Shown here one piece after another: positions 35,698-44,387 of a stretch of 64,000 nucleotides of DNA. The notes under the pieces are model-generated. The model had not been told where the DNA came from and searched no databases. It saw only the letters and a program-made list of their open reading frames with translations. The translations under genes and the position numbers were made by a program. The stretch spans positions 6,238,450-6,302,449 of the forward strand of contig NZ_CP129212.1 in assembly GCF_030413175.1 (NCBI RefSeq), given 5' to 3'. This stretch comes from Bradyrhizobium roseum (lineage in GTDB: Bacteria > Pseudomonadota > Alphaproteobacteria > Rhizobiales > Xanthobacteraceae). How positions within the stretch are numbered: the stretch's first letter is position 1; every line of letters begins with the position of its first letter.

Positions 35698-36489
35698 ATG
35701 TCTGATCCTATCCTGTTCGAAACCGACGACGACGTGGCGCTGGTCACGCTCAACCGGCCCGAGCGGCTCAACGCCTTGAACTACGCGTTGATCGACCGCC
35801 TGATGGCCGTGCTGGACGCGGTCGAGACCGACACCACCTTGCGCGCCGTGATCGTGACCGGCGCGGGCGACCGCGCGTTCTCGGCCGGCGCTGATATCCA
35901 TGAATTCGCGAGCACCATCCGTCACGGTCGCGACGGGGCGATCCGCGACTTTGTTCGGCGCGGACAGGCGATGACCGCGCGGCTCGAAGCGTTTCGCAAA
36001 CCGGTGATCGCCGCCGTCAACGGCCTGGCGTTCGGCGGCGGCTGCGAGATCACCGAGGCGGTTCATCTAGCCGTCGCCAGCGAGCGTGCGCAATTTGCCA
36101 AGCCGGAAATCAATCTCGGCATGCCGCCGACCTTCGGCGGCACGCAGCGCCTGCCGCGGCTCGCCGGGCGCAAGCGCGCGCTCGAAATGCTGTTGACCGG
36201 CGATCCCTATTCGGCGGCACATGCGCTCGAGATCGGGCTGGTCAACAAGGTGGTGCCGCATGACGCGCTGCTGCCGGCCGCGCGCGAGCTGGCGGCACGC
36301 ATCGTCAGGCATTCGCCGCTCGCGGCCGGCGCTGTCATCACCGCGGTGACGCGGGGGCTGAACATGGGTATCGCCGAGGGGCTGCAGGTCGAAAGCGAAC
36401 AATTCGCCGCGCTGGCGCCGAGCCACGATCTCGGCGAAGGCCTCGATGCCTGGATCGCGCGCCGGCCCCCGAGCTATGCCGGCCGTTGA
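35698..36489 (+). CDS. Enoyl-CoA hydratase/isomerase family protein
   Basis: 263 residues, crotonase fold. Motifs: ALVTLNRPERLNALNY, the oxyanion-hole segment AFSAGADIHEF (near 62), the second oxyanion glycines and catalytic-region AFGGGCEITEAVHLAVASE (near 105-123) with the acid Glu, and KPEINLGMPPTFGGTQRLPRL. It hydrates or isomerises enoyl-CoA thioesters in beta-oxidation or a related pathway. The TetR divergent gene suggests induction by an acyl-CoA or its acid. No other beta-oxidation gene is adjacent; the next gene is a broken GST. Confidence 0.92.
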   Translation: MSDPILFETDDDVALVTLNRPERLNALNYALIDRLMAVLDAVETDTTLRAVIVTGAGDRAFSAGADIHEFASTIRHGRDGAIRDFVRRGQAMTARLEAFRKPVIAAVNGLAFGGGCEITEAVHLAVASERAQFAKPEINLGMPPTFGGTQRLPRLAGRKRALEMLLTGDPYSAAHALEIGLVNKVVPHDALLPAARELAARIVRHSPLAAGAVITAVTRGLNMGIAEGLQVESEQFAALAPSHDLGEGLDAWIARRPPSYAGR

Positions 36490-36491
36490 TG

Positions 36492-37184
36492 TTACGGGTG
36501 ATAGCTCGGCGACTTTCGCGCCAGCCCGTCGAAGGCATCGAGCAGCCGCTCGCGCCAGGCGTGAACCGGATCGTCTTCCGTCAGCAGCCTGAACGGGCTG
36601 ACCACCCGCGCCCACTGGAACGCGCCGAACACGATATAATCCGCATAGTTCGCGGCCGTACCGCCGAGGAAAGGCTGCGTCCGCAAGGTCAGCCGCAGCG
36701 GATCGAGCGATTTGCGAAAACCTGCGACCGCCTCGTCGCGGCTGGCCATGATATCTTCCAGCGGCCTGCCGAACCGCGCTTCGCGGCTTTCGCGGAAATA
36801 GGCCGCGTCCTCCGGCTTCAGATTCAGCGGAATGTCGGCGATGATCAGCGGAGACATGCCGCCGATCACCCCGTCGCCCCACCAGTTCAGCATCCGCCCC
36901 ATCGCGCGGCCGCCTTCGCCGCCAAACAGCGACGGCCGGTCGGGATAGGCGTCTTCGAGCTAGTTGGCGATCGTCCAGGAATCGATCACGGCACGCTCGC
37001 CGTCGAGCAGGACCGGCACCTTTTCCGAGCCATGCGGCGCGATGGCGCTTTTTTCAGTGAAGCACCACGGAACGGTTTCCGCCGACAGTCCCTTGTGCGC
37101 CAGCGCCATGCGCGTGCGCCAACAGAACGGGCTGAACGGGCGGGATGGGTCGGCGCCGACGAGTTCGTAGAGCTTGAGAGGCAT
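36492..37184 (-). pseudogene. Glutathione S-transferase gene with internal amber codon
   Basis: The frame from the ATG at 37184 encodes a GST N-terminal domain (KLYELVGADPSRPFSPF, EKVPVLLDGERAVIDSWTIAN) and then meets TAG at 36960-36962. The same frame continues without a break into LEDAYPDRPSLFGGEGGR and a normal GST C-terminal domain (FLGGTAANYADYIVFGAFQW) to the stop at 36492. The expected residue at the stop is Tyr (I-A-N-Y-L-E-D-A-Y in similar proteins), so a single TAC to TAG change explains it. Total length would be 230 residues. Full-length protein is not expected unless the stop is suppressed or is a sequencing error. The second half contains an ATG (36902) but lacks the glutathione site. 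Confidence 0.85.
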
Positions 37185-37375
37185 GGCGACATATTGCGCA
37201 AACGGTGGCGATTACACAAGCGCCAACCCGGTATGCCCTCGGCCGCGATGGCGGTGGAAGTGAACCATTGCCTGGAGCGAGAACATTTCCGAACTTCGCT
37301 GCGATGGCATGGCGCCCCCGCCAAGCCATCGCAGCCATCATTGAACGTCACGACCGGCGACAGGCGCGGGGACGC

Positions 37376-38920
37376 CTAGACCGTCGAAATGCCGTCGATC
37401 GGGCTGATGTCACCGACGAACCGCAACAGGTCTGCCATGGTGAAATCGCCGGGAGTCTGGGACGGCAGCGTCGGCTTCCAGTTCTTCCCTTTCAGCCACA
37501 GGTACGACTGATGATCGCCGTGCACGAGGCCGACGAACACTTCCGCCACGATCGTGGCGCCGACCGGCCCGAGCTTCTCGCCGCCACCGCGTTGCTCCGC
37601 TTCCTTGAGGATGTAATACCAGAGCGGCGTACTCTCGTGCATGCCGTGCTTCTTCGCCACGGCGCCGTCCGTCCCCTTGGCGATCTCGGCCGAAGTGAGC
37701 GGGTTCTTGATCTTCATCGCTTTGGCGACGTCCTGTCCGGACGGCAAGCCCAGCTTGACGCCGCGCTTCAGATTGCGGAACGGAAGGGGAGGACCACCGT
37801 CCGGCAATTCATGCAGTTGGGGTATCAGGAACGGATCGACCTTGCGCGAGGGATTGAGCCGCACATCGGGGGGATTGGCCGCCAGCACTTCATAGTAACG
37901 GCGCCAGTCGATGATCCAGTTGCTCGAAAGCACCGGAATCGGCAGCGGCGGCTGCACGGGATCAGGTGCGAGATCTCCGATGATGCCGCCCGACAGGCCG
38001 GTGAATCTGAACAGCAGGTCGAGCGTCGCCGGAATGCCGCCGCCCGGCGTGAACTTGCGATTGTGGCTGTAGACTTCGCGCACCATGCTGTGGCCGAACC
38101 GGTACGCCGCCGCGGAAAATTCGACCGGCATATAGGGCGTCTTCTTGAACCGGTAGAAGCGGCGACCCTGGTCGAGGATCCTTGCGACGATTCCCTTCTC
38201 GGTGACGCGCTCGACGAAATCGTGCAGCACCATCCACTGGTAATGCCAAGTCACCATCTGGCGTGCCTGCGCAAATATTTCGTCGGCCGGCACACCGGAC
38301 GCCGCGAGTCGGTCGCAGACCTTGTTATGAAACTTCAGCATCGCCAGGTGCGTCTGCGCGACGACGAGATTTTCATCGTTACGATGGTCGCCGATCAGTG
38401 CGAAGCCTTCCGGGCTGCGCGGCAGGTCGTTGCGCGGCGTAATCGTGATATCGTCGACGCTGATGGTCTTGCCGATCAGGAGTTTCGGACCGGGCGCCTT
38501 TCCGGTGTTATTGCCGGGATTGCGCGCGTAAAGGTGCCTGCTGCCGTCGGGACCGAGGCCGTAGACACTGTCGAGATCGAGTGCCGGCGTGCGGAAGTTT
38601 TCGACTGCCAGCGGGTCGGCCTCCTTGTCGCCGAACGACGTGAGATCGAGCGTGATGTCGTGATCGACGAACTGGCCGAGATAGGTGAACCCCGCCGGGA
38701 TCTTGGTATTGTTGCCGACGGCGTCGCCCGGGTTGGCGTCCTTCATCGCGTCGGCAAGTTCCTTCAGCGGACCGTCGTCGACGGCGAGCGGCTCGAGGTT
38801 CGGAAACATCCGCCCGAACATTCCGGGATCTTCATGTCCGGAAAGCGAATCAAGAAATTGCCGGTTCGGTTGGCGGCCACCTTTGCCATGGCCAGGCTGG
38901 ACATTCACTTGAGTTGCCAT
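37376..38920 (-). CDS. Animal-type heme peroxidase family protein
   Basis: 514 residues from the ATG at 38920 (GGAGGAAGTG upstream; an ATG at 38932 would overlap that site). Distal site: GFTYLGQFVDHDITLD (near 85-100) with the heme-pocket His-Asp. Other family marks are TPALDLDSVYG, HNKVCDRL and the proximal His in YRFGHSMVREVYSHNRK (near 280-297). It belongs to the myeloperoxidase/peroxinectin superfamily (bacterial branch) and should oxidise substrates with hydrogen peroxide. No signal peptide is seen, though bacterial members are sometimes secreted by other routes. It stands alone on the minus strand. Confidence 0.9.
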   Translation of the reverse strand: MATQVNVQPGHGKGGRQPNRQFLDSLSGHEDPGMFGRMFPNLEPLAVDDGPLKELADAMKDANPGDAVGNNTKIPAGFTYLGQFVDHDITLDLTSFGDKEADPLAVENFRTPALDLDSVYGLGPDGSRHLYARNPGNNTGKAPGPKLLIGKTISVDDITITPRNDLPRSPEGFALIGDHRNDENLVVAQTHLAMLKFHNKVCDRLAASGVPADEIFAQARQMVTWHYQWMVLHDFVERVTEKGIVARILDQGRRFYRFKKTPYMPVEFSAAAYRFGHSMVREVYSHNRKFTPGGGIPATLDLLFRFTGLSGGIIGDLAPDPVQPPLPIPVLSSNWIIDWRRYYEVLAANPPDVRLNPSRKVDPFLIPQLHELPDGGPPLPFRNLKRGVKLGLPSGQDVAKAMKIKNPLTSAEIAKGTDGAVAKKHGMHESTPLWYYILKEAEQRGGGEKLGPVGATIVAEVFVGLVHGDHQSYLWLKGKNWKPTLPSQTPGDFTMADLLRFVGDISPIDGISTV

Positions 38921-39107
38921 CACTTCCTCCAATCGGATGTTGGGAGAAGAGGGGTACCGGTGTGTCGCAATGTCAGGTCAATACAAAGGTTTCAGAAAAT
39001 CCGATGGATACCCCTCGTAAAGGGTTCAGTCAGCAAAACCCGACTCCAGACTGTGACCAATCGGAGCGCGCTGCCAGCGGTTTATTTTTCGATTTGTGTG
39101 ATCGACT

Positions 39108-39386
39108 TCACTTACCCGGCGCGACGTCGAACTCCTTGCGCAATTCGGAGTCGGTGTAGAAGCACACACCGCCATCGAGATCGCGCACCAGCCACTCCTC
39201 GAGATAGACGATCTGTGCTCCGCTCTGCCGCTCATGCCGAAGCTCGAGATGCCCGTCATCGCCTCGCTGCATTGAGCAGCTGGACTGAACCCAGTTTGGC
39301 CATTCGTGCAGCGGCTGCCCGGTGAACTGCCAGGCGATCAACGCCACGTCGGCTGGGCGTGGCTTCAGCTTGAGGGTTGTGTCCAC
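39108..39386 (-). CDS. Small hypothetical protein, possibly PGDYG-like
   Basis: 92 residues from a GTG at 39386 with GGAGA six bases upstream; a longer ATG frame to 39545 has no such support. The chain begins D-T-T-L-K-L-K-P-R-P-A-D-V, then LIAWQFTGQPLHEWPNWVQ, and ends in EEWLVRDLDGGVCFYTDSEL. The K-P-R-P-x-x-V-x-x-W-Q-F-T-G start and G-x-x-x-V-x-D-x-x-G-G end resemble small phage-type and PGDYG-family proteins. The function is unknown. It lies alone downstream of a GST gene in the same strand, with about 200 bases of unassigned sequence between. Confidence 0.6.
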   Translation of the reverse strand: MDTTLKLKPRPADVALIAWQFTGQPLHEWPNWVQSSCSMQRGDDGHLELRHERQSGAQIVYLEEWLVRDLDGGVCFYTDSELRKEFDVAPGK

Positions 39387-39591
39387 AATCGTCTCCGAAA
39401 CAATGAGTCCTGCAGTCCCATAACGCCTTGACCCGGCGAAAGTTGAGCGTTCATCCGGCGATTTCGCCGCGATTCGCCAATAATGCCTATGCGTTTTCGG
39501 GATGGATATCCGGGATAGGACGGAGAAATCCGGGAATTGTTCCACCTGGAATCGAATGTTCGTCGAGCGCGGCTCGCCGCCCGCACCTGCC

Positions 39592-40299
39592 CTAGCGCAC
39601 CACGGCCGCCGTCTGCCCGAACAGGATCTTGCGTTCCTCCTCGGTGCGGTTCACCGGCTGGCCGAAGTTCGGATTGACCTCCTTTGCCTTGGCGTAGGCG
39701 CGCACGGTCGCGGGCCGCGCGGCAATGGTTTCCAGCCAGCGCTTCAGATGCGGAAAATCATCGATGTTCTGGTCCTGGTTCTTGTAGGGCACGATCCAGG
39801 GATAGCTCGCCATGTCGGCGATCGAATAATCGCCGGCGATGAATTCGCGATCCGCCAGCCGCTTGTTGAGCACGCCGTAGAGCCGGTTGGTCTCGTTGAC
39901 GTAGCGGTCGATGGCGTATTGGATTTTCTCCACCGCGTAGTTGCGGAAGTGATGGTTCTGCCCGGCCATCGGACCGAGCCCGCCCATCTGCCAGAACGTC
40001 CACTGGATCGCGTCGTAGCGGCCGTAGAGATCGGCGGGCAGGAACTTTCCGGTCTTCTCGGCGAGATAGACCAGCATCGCACCGGATTCGAAGATCGAGA
40101 TCGGCTTGCCGCCGCCTGTCGGTTCGCGATCGACCATCGCCGGAATGCGGTTGTTCGGCGCAATCGCCAGGAACTCCGGCTTGAACTGTTCGCCCTTGCC
40201 GATGTTGACCGGAAAAATCTTGTACGGCAGCCCGGTCTCTTCGAGGAACATCGTGATCTTGTGGCCGTTCGGCGTGGTCCAGTAATAGAGATCGATCAT
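39592..40299 (-). CDS. Glutathione S-transferase, YfcG/YghU (Nu)-like
   Basis: 235 residues from the ATG at 40299 (MIDLYYWTTPNGHKITM). The T-T-P-N-G-x-K motif near residue 10 is the active-site signature of Nu-class GSTs, which act as disulfide-bond reductases with glutathione. NNRIPAMVDREP (cis-Pro) and IFESGAMLVYLAEKTG follow. The helical domain has WQMGGLGPMAGQNHHF and ends with YSIADMASYPWIVPY. Cytoplasmic thiol-redox enzyme. Longer in-frame ATGs upstream lack a site. It is separate from the small gene at 39108 and the gene at 40421. Confidence 0.92.
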   Translation of the reverse strand: MIDLYYWTTPNGHKITMFLEETGLPYKIFPVNIGKGEQFKPEFLAIAPNNRIPAMVDREPTGGGKPISIFESGAMLVYLAEKTGKFLPADLYGRYDAIQWTFWQMGGLGPMAGQNHHFRNYAVEKIQYAIDRYVNETNRLYGVLNKRLADREFIAGDYSIADMASYPWIVPYKNQDQNIDDFPHLKRWLETIAARPATVRAYAKAKEVNPNFGQPVNRTEEERKILFGQTAAVVR

Positions 40300-40420
40300 G
40301 GGGCGTTTCCCGTCCTGGCTAGCGGCATCGGTCCGATTTGCATGCGATTGCATGAATTTGGCCCGACGGCGCGATGCGAGTCAATGCCGCCGGATGACTC
40401 GCGCGTGAATGTGATCGGCT

Positions 40421-40657
40421 TCAGCCGAGGCGACCGTGCTCGCGCAGCAATTTTTCACCCGAGGCGGTGATCGCGACATGAACGCCCTGCCCGCCAACCG
40501 AACGGCGCGCGACATAGCCGCGATCGACGGCATCCTCCCAGATGGTCAGGCGTGGGCATGAGGTCCGCCACGTTTCGATCACCTCGGAATAGGGCCGCGG
40601 CTCGCGTCCGATCCATTCGACGAGGTCGAGCACCAGTGCGTCCGTGGTCCCGGTCAT
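40421..40657 (-). CDS. Small conserved hypothetical protein (78 aa)
   Basis: 78 residues from the ATG at 40657 (GGAGGCGCTG upstream), starting MTGTTDALVLDLVEWIG. Then comes SEVIETWRTSCPRLTIWEDA and a beta-hairpin ending in VHVAITASGEKLLREHG. The helix-turn-helix-like pattern with a wing and a terminal G-x-x-L-L-x-x-H resembles a winged-helix domain, as in small DNA-binding regulators. I do not recognise a named family. It lies 28 bases past the stop of the TauE/SafE permease gene and is probably in the same transcript. Confidence 0.7.
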   Translation of the reverse strand: MTGTTDALVLDLVEWIGREPRPYSEVIETWRTSCPRLTIWEDAVDRGYVARRSVGGQGVHVAITASGEKLLREHGRLG

Positions 40658-40685
40658 CAGCGCCTCCGTGAGAAAGCCGTCAAAC

Positions 40686-41447
40686 TCAAAACGCCATCGC
40701 GCTTCCACGCGTGAACAGCAGCCAGCCGCCGTAGAGGATATAGTAGCCCGCCACGGCGGTGATCAGCCGGTTCGCCCAGGTGCGAAACTGCGCGTCGCTC
40801 ATCGCCTCCAGGATGCGCCGCGCCAGCGTGGTGCCGAGCATCGAGGCCGCAATCGCGACACCGGCCAGCACCGGATCGAGCGTCGCCGCCTGGTCGACGA
40901 TGCCGCCGAAATAGATCAGCTTTGTAAGATGGCTCGCGACCTGGCACGTCGCCTTGGTCGCGACCACCTCGCGACGGCCGAAATTGCCGCCGAGAAAGAA
41001 GGTATCCATCAGCGGGCCGGAGACGCCGGTCATCAGCATCAGGCCCATGCAGATGAAGCCGTAGAACGAGCCCTGCGCGATGCTGTCGGGGTTGGGCTTG
41101 AGGTTCTTCGGCATCAGCCGCGCCATGAACGGCGTCACGCCGAGCAGCAGCAGCGCAATCGGCTTGTCCGGCACGTAGCGGATGATCGACCAGGCGCCGA
41201 GCGCCAGGGCGCAGCCGATCAGATAGACGAACACCGGCCGCCAGCGGATATGTGCCCGCCAAAGAAAGGCGCGCCAGCCATTCGAGGCCATCTGCGTGAT
41301 CGCATGCAGCACCATCGCGGTCGGCAGCGGCATCAGCATCAGCAGCACGCCGATCAGGATCATCCCGCCGGCCATGCCGAACAGTCCCGACAGGAAGGCC
41401 GTCGCGACCATCAGCACGCCGAGGGCTGCAATCATGAGGGGCGTCAA
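40686..41447 (-). CDS. Sulfite exporter TauE/SafE family permease
   Basis: 253 residues from a TTG at 41447 (GGGAGG six bases upstream); an ATG at 41435 is the alternative. About eight membrane helices. The family motif FLSGLFGMAGGMILIGVL (near 14-31) and its repeat later in the chain (MTGVSGPLMDTFFLGGNF) are visible; TEKATCQVA-like VATKATCQVASHLTKLIYFGG marks the second half. Family members move sulfite, sulfoacetate or other organosulfur anions across the inner membrane; substrate unknown. It is divergent from the LysR-type gene at 41595, which may regulate it. Confidence 0.9.
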   Translation of the reverse strand: MTPLMIAALGVLMVATAFLSGLFGMAGGMILIGVLLMLMPLPTAMVLHAITQMASNGWRAFLWRAHIRWRPVFVYLIGCALALGAWSIIRYVPDKPIALLLLGVTPFMARLMPKNLKPNPDSIAQGSFYGFICMGLMLMTGVSGPLMDTFFLGGNFGRREVVATKATCQVASHLTKLIYFGGIVDQAATLDPVLAGVAIAASMLGTTLARRILEAMSDAQFRTWANRLITAVAGYYILYGGWLLFTRGSAMAF

Positions 41448-41594
41448 GGAAAGCCTCCCGCGCAAGTCAGGCTCAGATCGAAGCGCCTGCCGCACCGATT
41501 CACGACGTCAATTCTTGGGTTTGCTTTTGCCTCGCTTGTGGCATCGGCGCAAACCGAGTTATCTTGCCCTTGCATCAGTTTTCCTGAGGGTGTT

Positions 41595-42500
41595 GTGCGG
41601 CGGCTGCTCTTTCTCAACGGGATCAAGGCGTTCGAAGCGGCGGCGCGGACCGGCAGCTTTGCAGCCGCCGGCGCCGAGCTCAACGTATCGGCCGCCGCGG
41701 TCAGCCGGATGGTGCACCTGCTGGAAGAACGGCTCGGCGTCGCGCTTTTCGAGCGCAAGGCCAATCGCCTTGCCACCACCGCGGCCGGCCGCGCCTACCA
41801 GAGCGGGCTGACGCCGCTGTTCGACGCGCTGGCGAGCCTGACCGCCCAGGTCACCGCGCCTTCCAGCGTGCGGGTGCTGACCATCGGCGTCGGTCCCACT
41901 TTTGCGATGAAGTGGCTGATCCCGCGGCTGGCGGATTTCCGCAAACACGAGCCGGACATCGACGTCCGCATCACCACCGGTGGCGCCGCGGTGCCGTTCG
42001 GCGAGGACTGGAGCTGCGGCATCAAGCTCGGCGACGGCGAATGGCCCGGCCTGGTCGCCGAGCCCTTGTTCGCCGCCGACCTGCTGCCGGTCTGCGCGCT
42101 GCGGCTGGCCAACGCCCTCAAGCGCCCCGCCGACCTGAAGGGGCCAACACTACTGCGGGTTGCGCATTCGCCCGACGACTGGCCGTCCTGGCTCGAGGCC
42201 GCCGGCGCGGCCCGCATCTGCGCCCGTGGAACGGAATTCGAATTTTATGGCCAGGCGCTGCAGGCGGCCGTCGACGGCCTCGGCATCGCCATGGGCATAC
42301 GCCCCTATATCGACGACGACCTGGCGGCCGGCCGGCTGGTCGCCCCGTTCGCGTTAAGCGTGCCGAAAGGCATGCGCTGGTATCTCGTGTACCGGGGGTT
42401 TGGCACTGGGCAGCGCGATTTTGCCGCGTTCCGGCGCTGGATTGTCCGCGCCGCGGCAGAACCTGCTGTGCGCCGCAGGGGCCAGAGACATGCCGGATGA
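41595..42500 (+). CDS. LysR family transcriptional regulator (GcvA-like)
   Basis: 301 residues from the GTG at 41595 (GAGGGTGTT upstream). A longer frame reaching 40644 runs antisense through the permease gene and is rejected. The HTH is FEAAARTGSFAAAGAELNVS and AAAVSRMVHLLEERLG (about 13-48), typical of LysR. The effector domain begins near 88 (VRVLTIGVGPTFAMKWLIPRL), as in GcvA and TrpI-like regulators. It probably regulates the divergent permease or the overlapping monooxygenase gene. The end overlaps the next gene's start by 11 bases. Confidence 0.9.
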   Translation: MRRLLFLNGIKAFEAAARTGSFAAAGAELNVSAAAVSRMVHLLEERLGVALFERKANRLATTAAGRAYQSGLTPLFDALASLTAQVTAPSSVRVLTIGVGPTFAMKWLIPRLADFRKHEPDIDVRITTGGAAVPFGEDWSCGIKLGDGEWPGLVAEPLFAADLLPVCALRLANALKRPADLKGPTLLRVAHSPDDWPSWLEAAGAARICARGTEFEFYGQALQAAVDGLGIAMGIRPYIDDDLAAGRLVAPFALSVPKGMRWYLVYRGFGTGQRDFAAFRRWIVRAAAEPAVRRRGQRHAG

Positions 42501-43713
42501 GAAGATCGAGACGCTGGTGATCGGCGGCGGCCAGGCCGGGCTGGTGATGAGCCACCGGCTGAAGCAGCGCGGAATTTCGCATCTGGTGCTGGAACGCCGC
42601 CGGATCGCCGAACGCTGGCGCAGCGAACGCTGGGATGGATTGAAATTCCAGTTCCCCAACTGGTCGGTGCGGCTACCGGATTTTCCGTTTCCGCATAGCG
42701 ACCCGGATGCCTTTGCCGACAACGACGACATCATCAAATTCATCGATGACTACGCCGCCTTTGTCGCGCCGCCGATCCGCTGCGACGTCGAGGTGACGCG
42801 GCTGTCGCGGGGTAACGGCGCGCGCTTCGCCGCCGAGACCACCGGCGGCACGATCGCGGCGAACAATGTCGTGGTCGCCACCGGTCCTTACCAGCGCAAC
42901 ATCGTCCCCGATCTGCTGCGCGATCATCCTGTCTTCCAGGTCCATTCCGCCGACTACAGGAATCCCGAACAGCTTCCGCCGGGCGCGGTGCTGGTCGCCG
43001 GCGCCGGCGCGTCGGGTGCGCAGATCGCCGAGGAATTGCTGCAGGCCGGCCGCCGCGTGTATCTCTCGATCGGACGGCACCGCCGCATGCCGCGGCGCTA
43101 TCGCGGCCGCGACCTCGTGTGGTGGCTCGCCGAGATGCGCCTCGACCAGGTCACGCCGGAAGAGCGCGGGCCGGCGCGCCTCGCCCCGGTGATTTCAGGC
43201 GCCAATGGCGGGCGCACCATCGATTTCCGCAACTACGCAACCGACGGCATGATTCTGATCGGGCGCGTCGAGGCGGCGCAGGACGGCGTACTCGAAATCG
43301 CACCGGGCCTCGCCGAGAGCATGGCCGACGGCGATCTCGTCTACACGACGTTCCTCGATACCGTGGACGCCTACGTGAAACGTCGAGGCCTGGAACTGCC
43401 CGAAGAGCCCGGGGCCCGCGCGACGGTCCCGAACCCGCCTTGCGTCGCCACGCCGCTGACGCGCCTCGATCTCGCCGCGGAAGGCATCTCGGCGGTGGTC
43501 TGGGCCACCGGCTACGGCGTCGATTTCGGCTGGATCGATCTGCCTGTCATCGACGACAAGGGCGATGCCATGCATCGCAACGGCATATCCCCCGAGCCGG
43601 GCCTGTATTTCCTCGGCCTGCAATGGCTGTCGAAAATGAATTCATCGTTCCTGTCCGGCGTCGGCGACGACGCCGCCGTGCTGGCCGACCATATTCTGGG
43701 GCGGCGCGGCTGA
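42490..43713 (+). CDS. Flavin-containing monooxygenase / NAD(P)/FAD oxidoreductase
   Basis: 407 residues from the ATG at 42490 (AGGGGCC upstream). Two Rossmann motifs are visible: FAD site VIGGGQAGLVMSHRL (near 8) and NADPH site VAGAGASGAQIAEELL (near 175). The flavin-contact pattern RWRSERWDGLKFQFPNW (near 45-60) and VVVATGPYQRNIVPDL match YhhA/CzcO-like bacterial oxygenases. GVGDDAAVLADHILG closes the flavin fold. It should oxidise a small nucleophile (amine, sulfide or ketone) using oxygen and NADPH. Overlap with the LysR gene implies co-transcription and regulation by it. Confidence 0.88.
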   Translation: MPDEKIETLVIGGGQAGLVMSHRLKQRGISHLVLERRRIAERWRSERWDGLKFQFPNWSVRLPDFPFPHSDPDAFADNDDIIKFIDDYAAFVAPPIRCDVEVTRLSRGNGARFAAETTGGTIAANNVVVATGPYQRNIVPDLLRDHPVFQVHSADYRNPEQLPPGAVLVAGAGASGAQIAEELLQAGRRVYLSIGRHRRMPRRYRGRDLVWWLAEMRLDQVTPEERGPARLAPVISGANGGRTIDFRNYATDGMILIGRVEAAQDGVLEIAPGLAESMADGDLVYTTFLDTVDAYVKRRGLELPEEPGARATVPNPPCVATPLTRLDLAAEGISAVVWATGYGVDFGWIDLPVIDDKGDAMHRNGISPEPGLYFLGLQWLSKMNSSFLSGVGDDAAVLADHILGRRG

Positions 43714-43843
43714 TCGCGCCCCCCGCGCACGCGCTGCCAGGGGAATGCGAGCGAAAAAATCCAGAGACATGTGAACCGTTTCACAAAGCCCCCGACATGG
43801 CCGTGCTCTCCTTGTCCTGATGGGACAATCCGGGGGACACGCC

Positions 43844-44056
43844 GTGATCTATGGCGGCTTTGAAATTCAATCGTTCGAGGCAGGGAGAGGGCTATGGCAC
43901 GCCAGGATTCAACGGGCCGACCAGACGCCGGTGGTGATCGACGGGATGGCGTTCCCGACCCTCGAAGTCGGTTTCGCGTGGTCGGATCCGGAAGCGGCGA
44001 TCGCGGACGCGAAAGCCCATATCGATCGTTTCAAGCCGCGCTTCGCGAATCCGTAA
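43844..44056 (+). CDS. Small conserved hypothetical protein (70 aa)
   Basis: 70 residues from a GTG at 43844 (GGGGGA seven bases upstream); an ATG at 43820 is weaker. Starts V-I-Y-G-G-F-E-I-Q-S-F, with W-H-A-R-I-x-R-A-D, then VIDGMAFPTLEVGFAWSDP and a helix AAIADAKAHIDRFKP. The composition and reading-frame quality look real and I believe related small proteins occur in Bradyrhizobium, but no family name comes to mind. The gene overlaps a second open frame (43894-44304) over 163 bases. Function unknown. Confidence 0.65.
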   Translation: MIYGGFEIQSFEAGRGLWHARIQRADQTPVVIDGMAFPTLEVGFAWSDPEAAIADAKAHIDRFKPRFANP

Positions 44057-44304
44057 GTACCGGCGGAACGGCCGGCCGGCTCCCGGCGCCGCTTCCCGAA
44101 CAAACCCTGCAGGCGACGCCGACACTCTCGACCTGTCCCGACTGCGATGCCTCGCTCGCGGTGCTGCGCATCATCCCCGGTCGCGCCGGCGTCGAATACT
44201 GGACCCTGCGCTGCACCGATTGCGGCGGCATTCATCTCGATATCGTCAAGCCGTCCGACGCTCCGCTGACGACCTGCGAGACGGGTTCCGGACCCCCCTG
44301 CTGA
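43894..44304 (+). CDS. Zinc-ribbon-like small protein, start uncertain
   Basis: The last 55 residues form a convincing zinc-ribbon-like domain: CPDCDASLAVLRIIPG, then W-T-L-R-C-T-D-C-G-G-I-H-L-D-I-V. The frame has no ATG, GTG or TTG after the preceding gene ends. The only supported start, ATG at 43894 with GGGAGAGG upstream, lies inside the other gene in a different frame. Residues 1-53 read like shadow sequence (rich in R, G and S). Either translation starts at that ATG, at a CTG or other unusual codon near 44096-44120, or the original start codon has been lost. Function unknown; two Cys pairs suggest zinc. Confidence 0.5.
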   Translation: MARQDSTGRPDAGGDRRDGVPDPRSRFRVVGSGSGDRGRESPYRSFQAALRESVSTGGTAGRLPAPLPEQTLQATPTLSTCPDCDASLAVLRIIPGRAGVEYWTLRCTDCGGIHLDIVKPSDAPLTTCETGSGPPC

Positions 44305-44387
44305 CACCTGCTGACATGACCTGCGCAACATCGCGCAGGAGGCCGTTTGCCCTTTTCTAGCTGGTTGACTCATCCCATATTCGCCGG

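Noticed and set aside
36960..36962. Amber codon read as pyrrolysine or another recoded residue
   Set aside because: Nothing in the context supports recoding; a simple Tyr-to-stop change explains it.
37205..39325. 706-residue open frame antisense to the heme peroxidase
   Set aside because: Shadow of the peroxidase frame; no domain, no ribosome binding site, runs into unrelated flanks.
40644..41594. N-terminal extension of the LysR frame
   Set aside because: It lies antisense to the TauE/SafE permease gene; the GTG at 41595 with GAGGGTG fits normal LysR length.
44300..44387. LexA (SOS) box before uvrB
   Set aside because: I looked for GAAC-N7-GTTC and GTTC-N7-GTTC and found none; only a CCTGCGC/GCGCAGG inverted repeat is present.
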